NCBI RefSeq assembly: GCF_905147365.1
Contig: NC_056428.1
Location: 21,668,001 to 21,732,000 of the forward strand
DNA: 64,000 bases
Source: Aricia agestis
Taxonomy: Eukaryota > Arthropoda > Insecta > Lepidoptera > Lycaenidae
Direction: 5' to 3'
A model generated the notes under the pieces. That model was given only the letters and a program-made list of their open reading frames with translations. It did no database searches and had not been told where the DNA came from. Every line of letters begins with the position of its first letter. The stretch's first letter is position 1. This document shows positions 1-9,579 of the stretch, one piece after another. Position numbers and translations under genes: made by a program.

Positions 1-136
1 TTAATAAAGCTAGGGATTTAGAATTTCGGTCACTAGGAGCAAGTATTAAGACTAGCTTAATCTCCAAATTACATGAAATTTTGATAAATAGTTTAATAGT
101 TACGGATGGTCAAAGTTACTAAGGTTCACTCGGCGT

Positions 137-262
137 AACTGGGCGGTAGCGGTCATTGACTCCCTGTCAAAAACTTGTCATTTTCTATATAAACCGCGAT
201 TGACAATAAGGTGACAGATGTTGTCAATCGCGGCTTTGTATAGAAAATGACAAATGACAGGC
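137..262. mobile_element. Foldback MITE, partial copy ('ggcggtagcggtcattgac' family)
   Basis: Contains the hairpin accgcgattgacaa...ttgtcaatcgcgg and the outer words gtcattgactcc and acttgtcattttc. The same element is at 26951-27647, where its centre is interrupted. This copy is the unoccupied version on its left half; its right outer arm is lost. Confidence 0.75.
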
Positions 263-431
263 ACTCTGTAATCTGATTCTGCTATTTTATAACATGAATA
301 CATTTTATTCCAGCCCGGATACAAACAGCAAAATGTCTCAGTAGTTTTTGCGTGTACTGCAAGTGTATACTGCAATCTTCGCCGCGCTAACTCCCTAAGC
401 TCATGATTTACCGGACCAATTTTGAAATAAT

Positions 432-497
432 CGGCCAAGTACGAATCGGACTCGCGCACGAAGGGTTCCATTCCATTATAGAGCAAAATTAGGCCTA
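432..497 (-). repeat. Fragment of 'agggttccgta' repeat family (3' tail)
   Basis: Carries the tail motif ggccaagt(a/g)cga...ctcgcgcacgaaggg seen in full at 10930-11377. The rest of this copy is missing. Confidence 0.6.
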
Positions 498-727
498 GGA
501 TTGCCTGCGGGATAGTAAAAGTTCTCAAAAAAGAATACACTCCGAACCCGTATCATGCCCGACTCACCCGTTCCATAGTCAGCAGGGGTGCTCCTCAGGC
601 AATTGCAGTAGCAGCAAGCCCGTTGGATCTTGTAGGGGCAGGATGCTTGTCTTCTCAAGCACGTGGTCCGCTCCGGAGCGTAGCTGAAGTACTCTTGAAT
701 TTTGATGCACTTTGGTCGGCCGACCAC
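476..727 (-). pseudogene. Possible decayed BED zinc-finger fragment (hAT-like)
   Basis: On the minus strand, V-G-R-P-K-C-I-K-I-Q-E-Y-F-S-Y is followed by cysteines and, in an adjacent frame, L-L-L-L-Q-L-P-E-E-H-P. With a frameshift this resembles a BED finger (E-Y-F, Cys pair, L-L-x-H-L-x-x-x-H-P) as found in hAT transposases. The intact Cys/His set cannot be seen, so this is a weak call. It could be chance. Confidence 0.25.
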
Positions 728-1130
728 ACAAAAAGTTCACAGCGATTATATTGAAAAACCAAAAGGGAAAGAAATTTGAAATTCCAGCTGGATTAAGCCT
801 TTTCAAGGAAAAATTATCAGAACAAAATTTTCTCGTATGCCATCAAGCCCGGTCCGCGGCAAAAAGGGCCCAGCAAACACTTGTCATCTGTCAAGTGTCA
901 AAGATATGTATTCTTCGTCTTCTTCCGACAGTGGTGAATTGCCATATTATGTTAAAGGTTCATCCAACGGTTGATGAACAGAAACTCCCAAACTGAGCTA
1001 CATCCTAACAGTGGAAATCAAACACAACACAAATCCAGAGTGTAATTTGAGAACTTATTATTTAATTATTAAGGAAATTAAGGAAATACAATATATTAAA
1101 TTATAACAAAATTAAGTGCACAACCAATAC

Positions 1131-1381
1131 CTGTTGCCATTATTGATATAGAGAAAAAAAGGCCAAAATAATCACGTTTGTTGTATGGGAGCCCCCCTTA
1201 AATATTAATATTATTTTGTTTTTAGTATTTGTTGTTATAGCGGCAACAGATATACATAATCTGTGAAAATTTCAGATGTCTAGCTATACCCGTTCTTAAG
1301 TTACAGCTTGGAGACAGACGGACAGACATCGAAGACTCAGTAATAGGGTCCCGTTTTTACCCTTTGGGTACGGAACCCTAA
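1131..1381 (-). repeat. 'agggttccgta' repeat, truncated copy just upstream of the TMEM208 exon
   Basis: Reverse complement starts tagggttccgtacccaaagg, then the ctgtctgtcc block and the ttgttgccgctataacaaca block shared with 5859-6432 and 30889-31346. It lies in the last intron of TMEM208. Confidence 0.8.
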
Positions 1382-1582
1382 AAGCTATATTATGGTCCCT
1401 TAGGGGCAATAAAATGCACGGTTACTCGGGATTCCTTAGGTTCTTCCGATGATAAAGCCACTCGAAACTGAAACTCAAACTCAAACATTTTTATTCAGAA
1501 TATTTTTTTTCAAATGTTTCCTGAATGTCGGTACTAATCTTGCCTACCACCTTGCATTTATAAATTAATTTGTTTGTTACAG

Positions 1583-1802
1583 GCACGTCAAAGACATAGT
1601 AATACTGTCGTCTATAACTCATGTTCTGGCGCTAATATCGAACTACTTCTGGTTGCTACTTCTTCTCCTACCAATAAGGGCCTTCTGGTTGCTATGGACC
1701 AATATCCTTGGCCCCTGGTTCTTCCAGGAAGCACCGGAGGACACAGAACAAGACGAGAAGAAGAGGAAGAAAATGGAACGCAAAATGAAGCGGTACCAAT
1801 AA
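1583..1802 (+). CDS. Tmem208: TMEM208 homologue, last coding exon (partial gene)
   Basis: TMEM208 is a small multi-pass ER membrane protein (SND2/Hnd1 relative) linked to SRP-independent targeting of membrane proteins. An AG acceptor at 1581-1582 opens an exon whose frame reads H-V-K-D-I-V-I-L, then a hydrophobic stretch, then R-A-F-W-L-L-W-T-N-I-L-G-P-W-F-F, then an acidic and lysine/arginine-rich tail ending K-M-K-R-Y-Q before TAA at 1800-1802. The order KD(I/V)IL - membrane segment - R(A)xxLLWxN(I/V)LGPWF - basic MKR tail is the C-terminal third of TMEM208 as I know it. The exon encodes 72 residues; the first base completes a split codon. No upstream exon is recognisable in 1-1580, so the 5' part should lie left of the window. 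An AATAAA overlaps the stop (1798-1803) and others follow. A different frame is also open here but lacks any family match. Confident on family, less on orthology. Confidence 0.88.
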
Positions 1803-2082
1803 AAGTAAATTCGCGTACAAATACCTTATTGCCTAGATAAAAAAAATACATTTAAAAATATTAAAATTCAAATATTTATATATATTATGCAATAAGTGAA
1901 CGTATAGTGTTATTGTAAATATAAACTTTGTGCATTTGCTTAAAAAATTTAAATTATTATAACTTGAAATTCTTGTTCAAAGCTCACTTCAGTTATAACG
2001 TAGAATACGACATATCTGCGCCTCGCCTTACGACTTTGACTTGTAACAAACAAAGACTTATGAGATGAACTACAAAACAACT

Positions 2083-2244
2083 TACGGCCGTTCCCAATAT
2101 TTGATCTATCTCTGGTTTAGCCCTACTAGAGATAGGAATAGCTCACATTAGACATTAGAGACATATATTTTATGTCAATTCAATGTTAGCTGCGATTGGT
2201 TGTATGTCAAACCAGAGATAGATTGAATATTGGGAACGGCCGTT
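2083..2244. mobile_element. Foldback MITE, about 160 bp
   Basis: Inverted arms of about 38 bases: acggccgttcccaatatt at 2084 and aatattgggaacggccgt at 2226-2243, each continuing into agagatagat/ atctatctct. No coding capacity. Confidence 0.8.
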
Positions 2245-2261
2245 AGTCTTCGCTATCCATA

Positions 2262-2286
2262 CTAATATTATAAATGCGAAAGTATC

Positions 2287-2341
<55 letters not shown>

Positions 2342-2450
2342 CGCTTTCACGCCAAAACTACTGAACCGATTGCAATGAAATTTTGTACACAGTTATTCTA
2401 GAGTCTGAGAAAGGACATAGGCTACATTTTAATGTGGGAAAATATCTTAT
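2262..2450 (+). repeat. (CTGT)n-associated Helitron-like repeat
   Basis: Begins tactaatattataaatgcga, has a (TCTG)n microsatellite of about 57 bases at 2286-2342, then the conserved cacgccaaaactactgaacc block. Same family as 3298-3450, 33749-33936 and 36197-36389. Confidence 0.75.
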
Positions 2451-2481
2451 TTCCATGAAAATATCGATGAAAATTAATGCG

Positions 2482-2640
2482 CATTGCGCGTGGCCAGCGC
2501 TCATCCCGGGGGTCCTGGGTTCGAGTCCCGCAGGCGGAACAAAAAGTTTTCAATGTTCCTGGGTCTTGGATGTGTATTAAAATAATATTTCAAAAATCTT
2601 GAATATATTTTATGTATAATATTATAAAAAATCCAGAAAT
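2482..2640 (+). mobile_element. tRNA-derived SINE family A, 5'-truncated
   Basis: Has the pol III B-box region (gggttcgagtcccgc) followed by the diagnostic ggcggaacaaaaagttttca junction and an AT-rich tail, as in the full copy at 26284-26557. Confidence 0.7.
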
Positions 2641-3065
2641 ATATCGATGCAATGAACATTTTAGTTCTAATACGATTCAACAGATGGCGTTTTATTTTTT
2701 ACTTCATTGTAACATAGAACTAATCATACTTATTAGTTATTTATGTTTTTATTTATAGTTTTTAATACGTTAGAATATTATGTTTAATAATATTATCACT
2801 TGGTATAATAATAATCAATCTATCTTATCTTATAGAACTCCTACTGCATTTCTAATATATCTGACAAGTTGACAACAGAAGGCGCTCTAAAATAAAGGAG
2901 TTCTAGTGTACCGTGTTGGCCTATATTCCTTCCAGAAAACATATCAATGCAATCAACATTTTAATTCTAATATATGAAAACAGATGGCGTTTTAATTTTT
3001 ACTTCATTATTGTAACAGAACTAATCATACCTACTTTATTATATTATATTGTTTTTATTCATAAC
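2640..3065 (+). repeat. Direct repeat of about 115 bp, two diverged copies
   Basis: 2640-2740 and 2940-3040 share atat-gatgcaat-aacatttta, cagatggcgtttta and gaactaatcatac in the same order, about 300 bases apart. Not coding. Confidence 0.65.
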
Positions 3066-3179
3066 TAGCTGTTGCCCGCGACTTCGTCCGCGTGGACTTT
3101 AGTTTATAGCGCGCGGTGTCAACAAAATTTGTGTCAAATTTAAAACTTTTTAAAACCCTGGTAAGTGGTACCCCTCTTA

Positions 3180-3252
3180 GGGCCGCGCTACACCGGAATG
3201 GCAGCGCTGAAAGGGCTCGCCTCGCTGCTGCCATTCCGGTGTAGCGCGGCCC
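3180..3252. mobile_element. Short foldback MITE with TTA target duplication
   Basis: Starts gggccgcgctacaccggaat and ends with its complement attccggtgtagcgcggccc. TTA flanks both sides (3177-3179 and 3253-3255), matching a 3-bp target duplication. Only about 20 bases separate the arms. Confidence 0.8.
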
Positions 3253-3297
3253 TTAATTAATCAAAATACCCAAAAACAGCTGTGCAGTGTGCACATT

Positions 3298-3450
3298 ATA
3301 CTAATATTATAAATGCGAAAGTATCTCTGTCTGTCTGTCTGTTTGTCAGTCTCGCTTTCACGCCAAACGCCAAAACTACCGAACCGATTGTAATGAAATT
3401 TTGTATACAGATAGTCTAAAGCCTGAGAAAGGACATAGGCTACTTTTTTA
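3298..3450 (+). repeat. (CTGT)n-associated Helitron-like repeat
   Basis: tactaatattataaatgcga start, a short CTGT run and the cacgcc...gaaccgattgtaatgaaatt block; diverged sister of 2262-2450. Confidence 0.7.
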
Positions 3451-3667
3451 CTGGAAAAAAGGGTTGTAAGGGGGTGAAAATGCGTAAATTTGTTCAAATT
3501 AAGTTAGTTCCAAAAATTCATAATAGATGGCACCGTGCGTCTTCTACATCGCGCTGACGCTTGCTTAAAAGTCTTTCTATAAGAGGTGGTATCATCTTAC
3601 ATTTAAGTTTTGATTTTTTTTTATTGTTATATCTATTCTACGGTATTAAATTACTCAGTACTTTATC

Positions 3668-3853
3668 TGTGCAGTGAAAGACCATTTTTTTTCACTTTTG
3701 TATGGGGAAACTCGTGACGCTCGGGCCCTTGCCCATACAAAAGTGAAAAAAAAAAATTCGTCGTTCAGCGCTGCTACTTTCCCAGTGAACTCACTACAAG
3801 GAACACGTACACACCCTAAAGTATTATCACTTATTTTTGTTAAACACTTTATA
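3668..3853. mobile_element. 'gtgtaacaaaa' MITE, left end missing
   Basis: Contains gtgaaagacca, ttcacttttgtatggg..cccatacaaaagtgaa inverted arms and the right-end words aggaacacgtacacacccta and gtattatcacttatttttgt. Full copies are at 8805-9094, 28618-28810 and 53944-54204. Confidence 0.75.
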
Positions 3854-3989
3854 TACAACACAGGAGAGCTACAAGGGGCGTAGCTACCGCCGTATCTGCC
3901 TTATCACTTATACGGGCCCCGGGGCCGTGGTGTGTATTGCGAAAATTATTAAAAACTTTCCTAATATTATTTTTTACATTCACAAATGA

Positions 3990-4036
3990 CAATGTTATGC
4001 GATTATTAATATAATTAATAATCGCATAACATTGTT
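3990..4036. repeat. Near-perfect palindrome, 22-bp arms
   Basis: acaatgttatgcgattatta is followed after a three-base centre by its complement. AT-rich; no flanking gene. Confidence 0.7.
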
Positions 4037-4153
4037 GTGTATACATAAATTGCCTTCAAAAATTGCCTATACGGGGCCTCACCAAAGCACTCTACGCTTC
4101 TGAGAGTAAAGGCTGTCACAGACAGAGCAGGTAATGTAAAGATCTATATTATA

Positions 4154-5772
4154 CACTTGCGTGCAAAAAAATCGACCCACCTCTCTCCTTATGATTCAAA
4201 CGGTAATAACTCAAGAAATATAATTAGTATTAAATAAATGTTGGTATCGTTTTAAAGGTAGTACATTAAGGATTTAATTAATGCTATAGTTATTGTAACT
4301 GTAAATTGTTTACTAATTCTACAGCCTTAAAACAAAAACCGGTCAGTTTGGCATAACATTTCAGTAGCCGATTAATGACATCTTTCTTGTAAAAAACACT
4401 AACAAATTGATTTCAATAGCTCGTAGTGCCACCCATTACCCTAATTTAGGTTTCCATCCGGGTTTTCCTTGACCTTATCAAAGTTATGATGAACTCCTGA
4501 GCGATACTATGCCGATCTTCTTGTACAGCCACCCGGTGGTCCTGAAGGGTATCTGCGGCAAGAGTCCGGGCCCTGACCCTCCTTTTGAGTTCTCCCCATG
4601 GGTGCTCAATAGGATTAAGGTTAGGACTCCTTGCTGGCCAGTCCAAACCCGAAATTTCGACGTCGGAGAAATATTGACGAACTTTCGCAGCAACGTGCGG
4701 TCGAGCATTGTTCTACATCAATATGAAACCTTCGTCAACAAAACCAGCACATGGCACCGTAAGTTGTCCCAGTACGCCCTGAATGTAGCGATAGGTTCTC
4801 AAAGTGCCAAGGCGCGGCCCGGTTACGAACTCAAGATTGGTTTATGCATCAAAAGAAATCTCGCCCCATACAGTCCCCGAACACCTATCAAATGGTAGCC
4901 TTTCGTCAATGCACGCCTGCGCAAATCATTCTCCTTATCTACGGTATGCTTTTATGCGACCATCGTTACCATAAAGACTGATTTAGCTTTCATCAGAAAA
5001 GAGCACGACCCGCCGTTGCTCCAATGAAAAATCAACATGAGAACGTGCGAAACTAAGCTGCGCTTGACTGTGTGCTGGGGCTAATTTTGGACCGTTAGCG
5101 AGTTTTTGTGAAGTCAAACAGCTGCCTGCAAGTCTTCGTCGTACAGTCTACTCAATTACTATAACTCATCGGACTTCCCTTGGCCGTCGTTGCACTTGAA
5201 CTGAAATGAGATGTCGATTCCGCAAGGACGTTGACACCTTAAAACGGTCATCACGTTCAAATGTAGCCCAATGTCTCCCTGAACATGGTCGCATGGTAAA
5301 GTTTAGAGTCTCTAGAATACTTCGGTATACTCTTGTAACCGAAGTTCGACTTAAATTAAGACTTCTAGCTACAACTCGTTGTCTAAATTCAGCTCTTAGC
5401 AAAGCCCCTGCTTGAGAGGCTTTATTCGGAGTAATATCCATTTTGCCACAAAGAAATTACGTTTAAAATGAAGTTAAATAAACAATAAATCAATAAAAAT
5501 CAAGACAAAACAAAAACAATAAGATTTGACCGATTTTTCATACAGATTTGTTCAATTAACGATTAAAAAACTGAGTGATGGGGGTGCTTAGTGATTTGTG
5601 TCGTTAGTAGTCAAGCATGTTGGTTTTAGAAAATGTAGAGTAAACGTACACATTCCCTATCATATTAACTCGCATTATTAATAAAAAGAAATAATAAATA
5701 ACTATAACTTTTTAAGATATAGCGACTTGAACAGAAATGCGCGGGGTGGGTCGGTTTTTTTGCACGCAAGTG
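4154..5772 (-). mobile_element. Tc1-like DNA transposon with degenerate transposase
   Basis: Both ends carry cacttgcgtgcaaaaaaa(t/c)cg, then acccacc, in inverted orientation, flanked by TA at 4152-4153 and 5773-5774. The length, 1619 bases, is right for a complete Tc1 element. On the minus strand, 5166-5441 encodes an N-terminal helix-turn-helix-like part (A-G-A-L-L-R-A-E-F-R-Q-R-V-V-A-R-S-L-N-L-S-R-T-S-V). 4446-4646 encodes the C-terminal D-W-P-A-R-S-P-N-L-N-P-I-E-H-P-W-G-E-L-K-R-R motif with the closing D...E of the catalytic triad. Frames between them are broken, so it cannot encode a working transposase. Confidence 0.93.
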
Positions 5773-5858
5773 TAGTACGATACATTTCGATACATCTCGA
5801 TAAATCTTTCTATAGAAATCGTCAAGAGACCACACACAACAGCTATAATGTACATTTT

Positions 5859-6432
5859 TAGGGTTCCGTACCTAAAGGGTAAAAACGGGACCCCATTACT
5901 GAGACTTCGATGTCTGTCTGTCTGTCTCCAGGCTGTAACTTAAGAACCGCTATAGCTGGACTTCTGAAATTTTCAGATTATGTATTTCTGGTGCCGCTAT
6001 AACAACAAATACTAAAAACAAAATAAAGTTAATATTTAAGGGGGCTCCCATACAACAAACATAATTTATTTGGTCTTTTTGGCTCGTAATCCCTAATGGC
6101 AACAGGTAAGCACTTGAAAATTTCACAAAATCCTTAATTATACATATAACTAAGGATTTTGTGAAATTTTCAAGTGCCTACCTGTTGCAATTAGGGATTA
6201 CGAGCCAAAAAGACCAAATAAATTATGTTTGTTATATGTAGTACACATGTACTTTAATATTAAATAGTTAAATTAAAATAAAATAAATAATTTATTTTAA
6301 TTTAACTATTTAATAATATATAAAATAATAATTAAGGGGGCTCCCATACAAAAACACAATTTTTTCCCATTTGCACTCTATAACGGTACGAAACCCTTCG
6401 TGCGCGAGTCCGACACGCACTTGACCGATTAT
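5859..6432 (+). repeat. 'agggttccgta' repeat, full-length copy with internal inverted duplication
   Basis: Starts tagggttccgtacctaaagg and ends with cgcgagtccgacacgcactt. Carries the ctgtctgtctgt block and the ccgctataacaacaaatact block. Inside, 6054-6232 is a long hairpin, two inverted copies of the segment aacaaacataatttatttgg...cacaaaatcctta. Confidence 0.85.
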
Positions 6433-6701
6433 TACATCTTCGTATCTTATGATACAGAGCTATATGAAAATATACATTTATATTTTGATACATCTAAATA
6501 CATCTCACTACATCTCAATACATTTCTGTATACTACTATACATCTCTTCTCTTTATAGGATGTTCAAAATTTTCTGTGATTATATTATATGTGTATATAG
6601 CACAGCACTTCACAGCAGGCACTGCAGGCAGTCTGTTCCCCAGAGCCTTTATTTTTAATCAAATATTATCTTCAATCCACATCGTTCTGTTTTTGGCACA
6701 A

Positions 6702-6725
6702 TCTTATATCTTTAAACGAGCAATA

Positions 6726-6772
<47 letters not shown>

Positions 6773-6850
6773 GGAATCTCGGAATCGGCTCCAACGATTT
6801 TCATGAAATTTAGTATATAGGGGGTTTCGGGGGCGATAAATCGATCTAGC
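6702..6850 (+). mobile_element. Lep1-like Helitron, 5' part, with (TA)n expansion
   Basis: TCTTATATCTTTAAACGAGC preceded by A, a TA microsatellite at about 6729-6769, then gaatctcggaatcggctcca and gggggtttcgggggcgataa. After about 6850 it leaves the family consensus; the hairpin and CTAG end are absent. Confidence 0.85.
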
Positions 6851-7538
6851 TAGGAAAATTTACGAACGCTATGAAGTTGACAGATGACGTCGCGCCTATT
6901 CTCATAGAAGAGGGCGCCAGCTGGTGAGTAAAGCAGTGAACTAAGAGAAATAGAGACGATTTGGTAAGTTTTTAATCCATAAACACTTAAATAGGCTAAG
7001 ATTACGAATTGCTTCTTCAACTCAACACTGTGTTTTAGGAAGGCTACATAATATTCTTAGACGTTAACGTCTTAACTTTAATAAATATTGTTTATGGACT
7101 TTTTATGAAACATACGCAATATATCTGTTGTTTTCAAGTTTTCATGTGTTGTTTTTTATTTAAAACCCCAAATGATACACGAAAGTGTTTAATCGTCAAA
7201 TTCATAAAATGCTAAAAGGACGATTTGGCGCATTTCCGAAATAATATTATGCTGGAACTTGGCTTGACACGCTACCGCGTGTCTAGACCATAATAGACAC
7301 AACTACTACTTTGACTGCAAAGAGATGGACGAAAAACAACATCAGCTGTCAATTCTTTCGGGTTTCACGATGCTTAGTGTAGGACTCTGGTGTAGGCGCA
7401 CACGAGGCAACAGGCGTCAGCGACAGCTCGACGGCTAGACGCAACGACAGGCTACGGCCGACAATTTTCATATATTTTGTTCGAAGCTCCGCAGTCCGCA
7501 CACTTGGCGTCAGGTGCACGTCTGTTGAGAATCTCAAA

Positions 7539-7805
7539 ATGGTTACGTTCGATGTTGATGTGTTCATTTCGGACGTCGAAGCGCGTCCTGCTGTTTGGGA
7601 CTTACGTTCGAAGGAGTATAGTGAGTTTAGTGACCGAGGGAAGAAAAATCAGGCTTGGGAGGAATTACGCCTAAGCACCAAGGCAAGTGCAACTAGAACC
7701 TCATCCATATTCACTCACAAGTTGAACAACACGGCCGTCTCTCTCGAATACTCTACTACTAATGATGGCTTCCTGCACGGGCGCGGCGTCTGTCGCAACG
7801 ACTAG
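7539..7805 (+). pseudogene. MADF-domain fragment, probably from a PIF/Harbinger-type transposon
   Basis: The first 45 or so codons read V-D-V-F-I-S-D-V-E-A-R-P-A-V-W-D-L-R-S-K-E-Y-S...D-R-G-K-K-N-Q-A-W-E-E-L. This is the first half of an MADF/BESS-type DNA-binding domain: F-I-x-x-V-E-x-R-P-x-x-W-D, then Y, then K-K...A-W-E-E-(I/L). After W-E-E-L the match stops and the frame runs into low-complexity sequence ending TAG-like at 7803-7805, so the second half of the domain is missing. Such domains occur both in host regulators and in the accessory protein of PIF/Harbinger transposons. It sits between two stretches rich in repeated GACG/CGAC words (about 7395-7465 and 7785-7905) that resemble terminal repeats of a transposon. 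No intact neighbour transposase is visible. Confidence 0.55.
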
Positions 7806-7940
7806 TCGTCGACGCAAGCGACAGCTCGGCGTCTAGACGCGACAACAAGACGCTAGTTGCAAACGACAACGCCGCGTCTGAGCGACGACTAAACGCAACA
7901 AGTCGCCCTGCTTGCGATGGCTCTTATCAAATGAATATTA

Positions 7941-8034
7941 AGGGCCTGTTTCACCACTATCTGATAAAGTGCCGAATAGGCTATTCACCAATTAACCTAT
8001 TCGTCACTTATCAGGGAGTGGTGAAACAGGCCCT
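7941..8034. mobile_element. Foldback MITE with TTA target duplication, 94 bp
   Basis: Ends AGGGCCTGTTTCACCACT and its inverse AGTGGTGAAACAGGCCCT; TTA at 7938-7940 and 8035-8037. The 3-bp duplication fits a PIF/Harbinger-type MITE, and a MADF fragment lies 136 bases away, but no direct link is shown. Confidence 0.85.
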
Positions 8035-8288
8035 TTAGAAGTGCGCTGGCTCATGGCTGATATAATTTATTTTTAAAAGGACAAACGGCCACTGTTGCGG
8101 TTTTATTTTTCTCAGCTGCAATTAGGGACCATCCATAAAGTACGTCACACGATTTTTATGATTTTTAGACCAAATCACCTTGTCATTATCACAGGTGGTC
8201 ACATTTCATTTGTGACCCCTCCATATTGTGACATCACGAATTTGCAATTTTACATCTAAAAATGATAACCACCTCAATATTTTATTAT

Positions 8289-8430
8289 TATTACTAGCCG
8301 TTTGTGTCCCACTGCAGGGCAAAGGCCTCTCCTCTTTCCTTCCACACGTCTCTATCCTGTGCTGTATTTGGCCATAGCTCTTTGACAAACTCCGAGCCGG
8401 GACTTTTATAAGTCGGCCACCTCAATATTT
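8289..8430 (-). repeat. Retroelement fragment ('cactgcagggcaaaggcctc' type)
   Basis: cccactgcagggcaaaggcc and following ccacacgtctctatcctgtg are familiar from dispersed lepidopteran LINE/SINE tails. Single short copy here, so orientation is tentative. Confidence 0.5.
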
Positions 8431-8804
8431 TAAGTTTCCTTATCAATTTATTAAATTTAAAATGTGATGTCATAATACTTGGGCCCCGCCCCTCTTTGTC
8501 ACACCGTGTCACACTTCATCGACCCCCTCCCCTCCCCTCCCTTACAGTGTGACAAACCCATGAAATTTATAACACCAAACTCTTTTTCTAGTTTGAAAAC
8601 AGAACGCCTGGTGAAAAGCGATTCCAACGGACACCCCCGCAACACCGTTGAAGTCACAAGTGCGTTCGATTTATATTAAATATTTTTCTTGAAGGGGCGT
8701 CGTTTCCGGAAAGCTCTAGAAATTTACCGTTTGCGCCGGCGGTAAACTTCGGACAGCGGAAGATTTTGAACAAGCATAATTTACCACAAACCAGTTTTTA
8801 CTAT

Positions 8805-9094
8805 AGAGGGTGTAACAAAACAAAGTGATAATACTTTAGATTGTGTATGTGTTCCTTGTAGAATGTAGAGAGTTCACTGTGAAAGTAGCAGCGCTGGAAG
8901 ACCAAATTTTTTTTCACTTTTGTATGGGCTAGCTCCCCCGCGTCGCGAGTTTCCCCATAGGCCATACATAGGTGAAAACAAAATTTTTTTCTTTGTCTTT
9001 CAGAGCTACTACTTTCACAGTGAACTCTCTACAAAGAACACATACAGACCCTAAAGTATTATGATTTATCACTTAGTTTTGTAACACCCTGTAG
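8805..9094. mobile_element. 'gtgtaacaaaa' foldback MITE, full length
   Basis: Left gagggtgtaacaaaacaaag and right acttagttttgtaacaccct are inverted, as are ttcactgtgaaagtagcagc and ctactttcacagtgaactct. The centre has a second pair, ttcacttttgtatggg/ccataggccatacataggtg. Confidence 0.85.
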
Positions 9095-9169
9095 AGTACA
9101 CAGTATAGATTTCTATGTTTCTATGAGAAATGCCCTAATGTCAGCTACACACCATGTCTGTCTGGCCTG

Positions 9170-9412
9170 TAAATACCATCAGAAAATTTATTACGGGTAC
9201 ACGAAAGACAACGGATATATACATTTTAATACTTTTATACCATACACATAATATTATTTAAGATTTTTAGTATGTATGATACATAATATATTTAATAACC
9301 ATTACAATTTTCATTAATTTTCTTTTAATCTCGTCGGTGGACGGCGGGATTTGAACCCGCGATCACTCAAGAGCCATCATGCTCACAAACTGTACCACAG
9401 GGGATGTCAAAT
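9170..9412 (-). mobile_element. tRNA-derived SINE family A, diverged antisense copy
   Basis: Minus strand has a tRNA-like head (tgtggtacagtttgtgag, B-box gcgggttcaaatcccgccgt) and then the family's AT-rich body and cgttgtct word near 9210. It is not a functional tRNA: no tRNA fold closes and it continues into the SINE body. Confidence 0.7.
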
Positions 9413-9418
9413 AATTTT

Positions 9419-9575
9419 AAAAAGTTATTCTTTTAGCTCTGCTACTTTCACAGTCAACTCTACGTAATTACTGAACACATACATACCCAAAAAATTATCA
9501 CTTACGGTACTAACATAAATTCTTTACGTTATACTTTAGTCACTTTAGATTTGCTCAGTTTTGTCACACCCCGTA
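9419..9575. mobile_element. 'gtgtaacaaaa' MITE, degraded half
   Basis: Holds ctctgctactttcacagtca, gaacacatacataccc and a terminal cagttttgtcacacccc. The left half is absent. Confidence 0.55.
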
Positions 9576-9579
9576 TAGA

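Noticed and set aside
1574..1840. 88-codon open frame
   Set aside because: It overlaps the TMEM208 exon one base out of frame; the TMEM208 frame has the family motifs and a proper splice acceptor, this one has none.
2286..2342. CTGT microsatellite as an independent feature
   Set aside because: It is an internal part of the Helitron-like repeat, found at the same position in several copies.
9330..9412. tRNA gene on the minus strand
   Set aside because: The B-box is good but the A-box is poor, no clean cloverleaf closes, and it runs into the body of SINE family A.
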